Below, in pieces: positions 53,898 through 64,000 of a stretch of 64,000 nt of DNA. Source of the stretch: Asterella californica (Eukaryota; Streptophyta; Marchantiopsida; Marchantiales; Aytoniaceae). Location of the stretch: assembly GCA_036924285.1 (NCBI GenBank), contig JAYKYS010000007.1, forward strand, positions 31,116,001 through 31,180,000, written 5' to 3'. The translations under genes and the position numbers were made by a program. Position 1 is the stretch's first letter. The number at the start of each line of letters is the position of its first letter. The notes beneath the pieces were generated by a model that did not search any database, was not told where the DNA came from, and was given only the letters and a program-made list of their open reading frames with translations.

Positions 53898-55897
53898 ATG
53901 GAGTTCCTAGACAAGGCAAAATGTGCAGATCTCTATAATAGGCAATCGTAGATACAGACATGGTTCCTATACTACGCACTTCGTAGACAAGGTCTTATCC
54001 TATGCTAAAAGGCCTTCAGCTTGTAATCTTTAAACCTGCATGGGTCTAACTCTTTCGGAGCCTATGTTCCTTAGAAGGGCTAACGCTAGGGGAAGAAATT
54101 CTGGCAGCTTGTCTTCGTCGGTGGCTTGGTCTTCATCATCCACCTCGGCGTCTTGCTACAAAATTTTTCCGGGAACAATACTCATAGTCTGAGAGAATAT
54201 CCTCTAGTAGAATTCGCTCAAATAGAGCTTGTGCTTACAGTGGAAACAGCGATGTAGTGTCTGAGAAAAAGAATATGTTTTTTAGCCAAACGTGGAGATG
54301 CACTTTATTTTCAAAATACAAACAGTCCACGAAGACAACAAACACAAATGTTAGATAAAGAGTGATGACTTTTGTACCTGTTGAGCTATATCTCTTTCTA
54401 TTGTACTCGTTGAACTATAATGCCTTCAGTAGAAAGTCGATGTACAGTAAACTCCACTCTACTTTTTATATCTGTTGTTCCCAAAATAAATATATCTCTC
54501 TATCATCATCGATCATGCTTCAATAATATTCTTGATGTTCGCAGAATGATGTTGCTCTTTTCTCATCCTTCAAACAATATTTTATCATTTTGACAAAAAT
54601 ATAAAGATTTTTGTTAGATAATTATTTCTCGTTCTCATCCTTCAAGTAATATTTTCTCATTCTGACAAAAATTTACAAACTTTTGTTAGATAGTTGTTTC
54701 GTGCATACTCCTTACCCACGGAACGATCTTTGTCCGTGGGTAAGAAGAAGGTTCAATAGATGTAGTGCACAGTCGAGTGAAATAAGAAAGGTATGAGAAC
54801 ATACCGTCTGTCCTGCAAGTACAGGCAGAACTTGTAAGTGGAATAGCCAAAAGACCGATACCGGCCTGCCAAAGTTTGAAGAGGAGTCGGATCCAGGGGG
54901 CACGGGTTACGAATCTTGCCTGTTCTGACGTGTAATCATATTTCTGAAGAAACGAAGATGGATCCTTAGAGAAATGGAATGAACGAAGCCAGATGATGAG
55001 CCTAGCGACAAGGGACGAAAGGGTGTGCATCTTAAACCAACTCCTTCCAAAACAGAAATTTTTTGTCTAATCAGCGATCAGGATATGAATTATTCAAACT
55101 CCTCACTACTGTAAACATTATTGTACCAATCAGTCCATAAAACTGAACCGAAAAGAAGTTCGCATTAATTGGATCAGTGTGATACCGGTAGAGCTGATCC
55201 GTATAACCTCATTTCCACCGGTGTCATCTACATGAAAATCCCTGTAATTTACATAGACTATCCTTCAAAACCCATAGAGCTCTGAAGTTCTCTCCGGCCG
55301 CCAGTGATCTGTGTAAAATCAGCCCAGTCCTTGAACGTTGACCGAATACTTTTCCACAAAAGTGACATGGCTATGAAGGACTGACAGGATTATCTAAGCA
55401 TATCTGGCTACTTTGACCAAGGCACCGATCAATCAGCTGGGTAATTAATCACTGCCAACAAGCAGTTGACTCCGCCACAGACAAACCTGTATCCTGTCTA
55501 TTCCTCTCGACCTAATGTATCCATCCTACCCCAGTTGAAAGATGATCTATCTACTTGAAGAGCATCCTCATTGTTAAGGGAACTTCTAACTTGTTGCGCC
55601 ATTACTCCCAAACCTGGCACGCACAAACAAGGCTTCCCAGTCAGAGCGAATCAAAACCACCGAATCCAGATTAATCAGCTTCACAGTCCAATCTTACTTA
55701 TGGACCTCCTACGCTACAATAGGCAACTTTCCTCGATAACCCTTCCACACATGCACACCTAGTTCAACGACGTACTGCAGGACTTGACTGGATCTGGCTC
55801 ATACAAAGGCCTCGTAAGCTTCTTGCAGCTCCTAAAACAGACCGACACTGATCACATCCTCGATACTGACCAACGTGTCATATGACATGATCCTTAC
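53898..55897. other. Stretch 3' of the ABCC exons, terminal exon unresolved
   Basis: The last ABCC exon read (ending 55898, phase 1) has a strong donor, so at least one more exon should lie here. A minus-strand frame from 55030 (MHTLSSLVARL...) resembles the family C-terminus but does not join in phase with a normal acceptor. Nothing else is recognised. Confidence 0.3.
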
Positions 55898-63954
<8,057 letters not shown>

Positions 63955-64000
63955 CTGCAAAGTGGTGTCACATGAGTACAATGAAGGGCAGGGCCAGAAA

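Noticed and set aside
54686..55030. Frame MHTLSSL... as a confirmed ABCC terminal exon
   Set aside because: It resembles the family C-terminus but does not join in the needed phase.

Overview
The window looks like nuclear DNA of a land plant, most likely a bryophyte. Liverwort is my best guess, from moderate GC, medium-sized GT-AG introns and the gene families present; this is inference, not a species identification. There are no operons. Three host genes lie on the minus strand, embedded in transposon-derived DNA: a SABATH-type carboxyl methyltransferase (3 exons, 30061-32971), a cytochrome P450 (10 exons, 41991-46642) and an ABCC/MRP-type ABC transporter (18 exons read, 55898-63954, continuing past the right edge). 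I rebuilt their exons from splice sites, phase and family motifs.

The left quarter (1-17054) is a nested retrotransposon complex. The outer element is non-autonomous, with 1.2-kb LTRs and only a gag-like reading frame (TR-GAG type). Its 5' LTR starts before the window and is split by a young Ty3/gypsy element of the Tat/Athila kind (413-13115). That element has 3183-bp LTRs differing at about 30 sites, a GGTAG target duplication and a primer-binding site like the 3' end of tRNA-Asp. Gag, protease and polymerase share one frame interrupted by single stops, and the stop before polymerase (TAG CAA TCA) fits the UAG-CARYYA readthrough signal. Each LTR also carries long open frames in U3. A one-base deletion breaks the integrase.

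17055-29800 is decayed accessory DNA. It holds an inverted relic of the same TR-GAG family (18396-19650), a Ty1/copia pol relic (19830-21190), a decayed gene with HUH and YxxK motifs of a rolling-circle Rep/Replitron-like protein (22190-23080), and a leucine-rich-repeat pseudogene of PIRL type (25395-25980). Tandem repeats, palindromes and a tRNA-derived SINE-like head follow.

Between the methyltransferase and the P450 lies an old full-length copia element (33899-38807, LTRs about 12 percent diverged). Between the P450 and the transporter is AT-rich DNA with dinucleotide runs, short palindromes and one clear 375-bp hairpin element with a 9-bp target duplication (53514-53888), which looks Mutator-derived.

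The three genes could all belong to specialised metabolism (methylation, oxidation, vacuolar conjugate transport), but nothing in the sequence shows that they work together.
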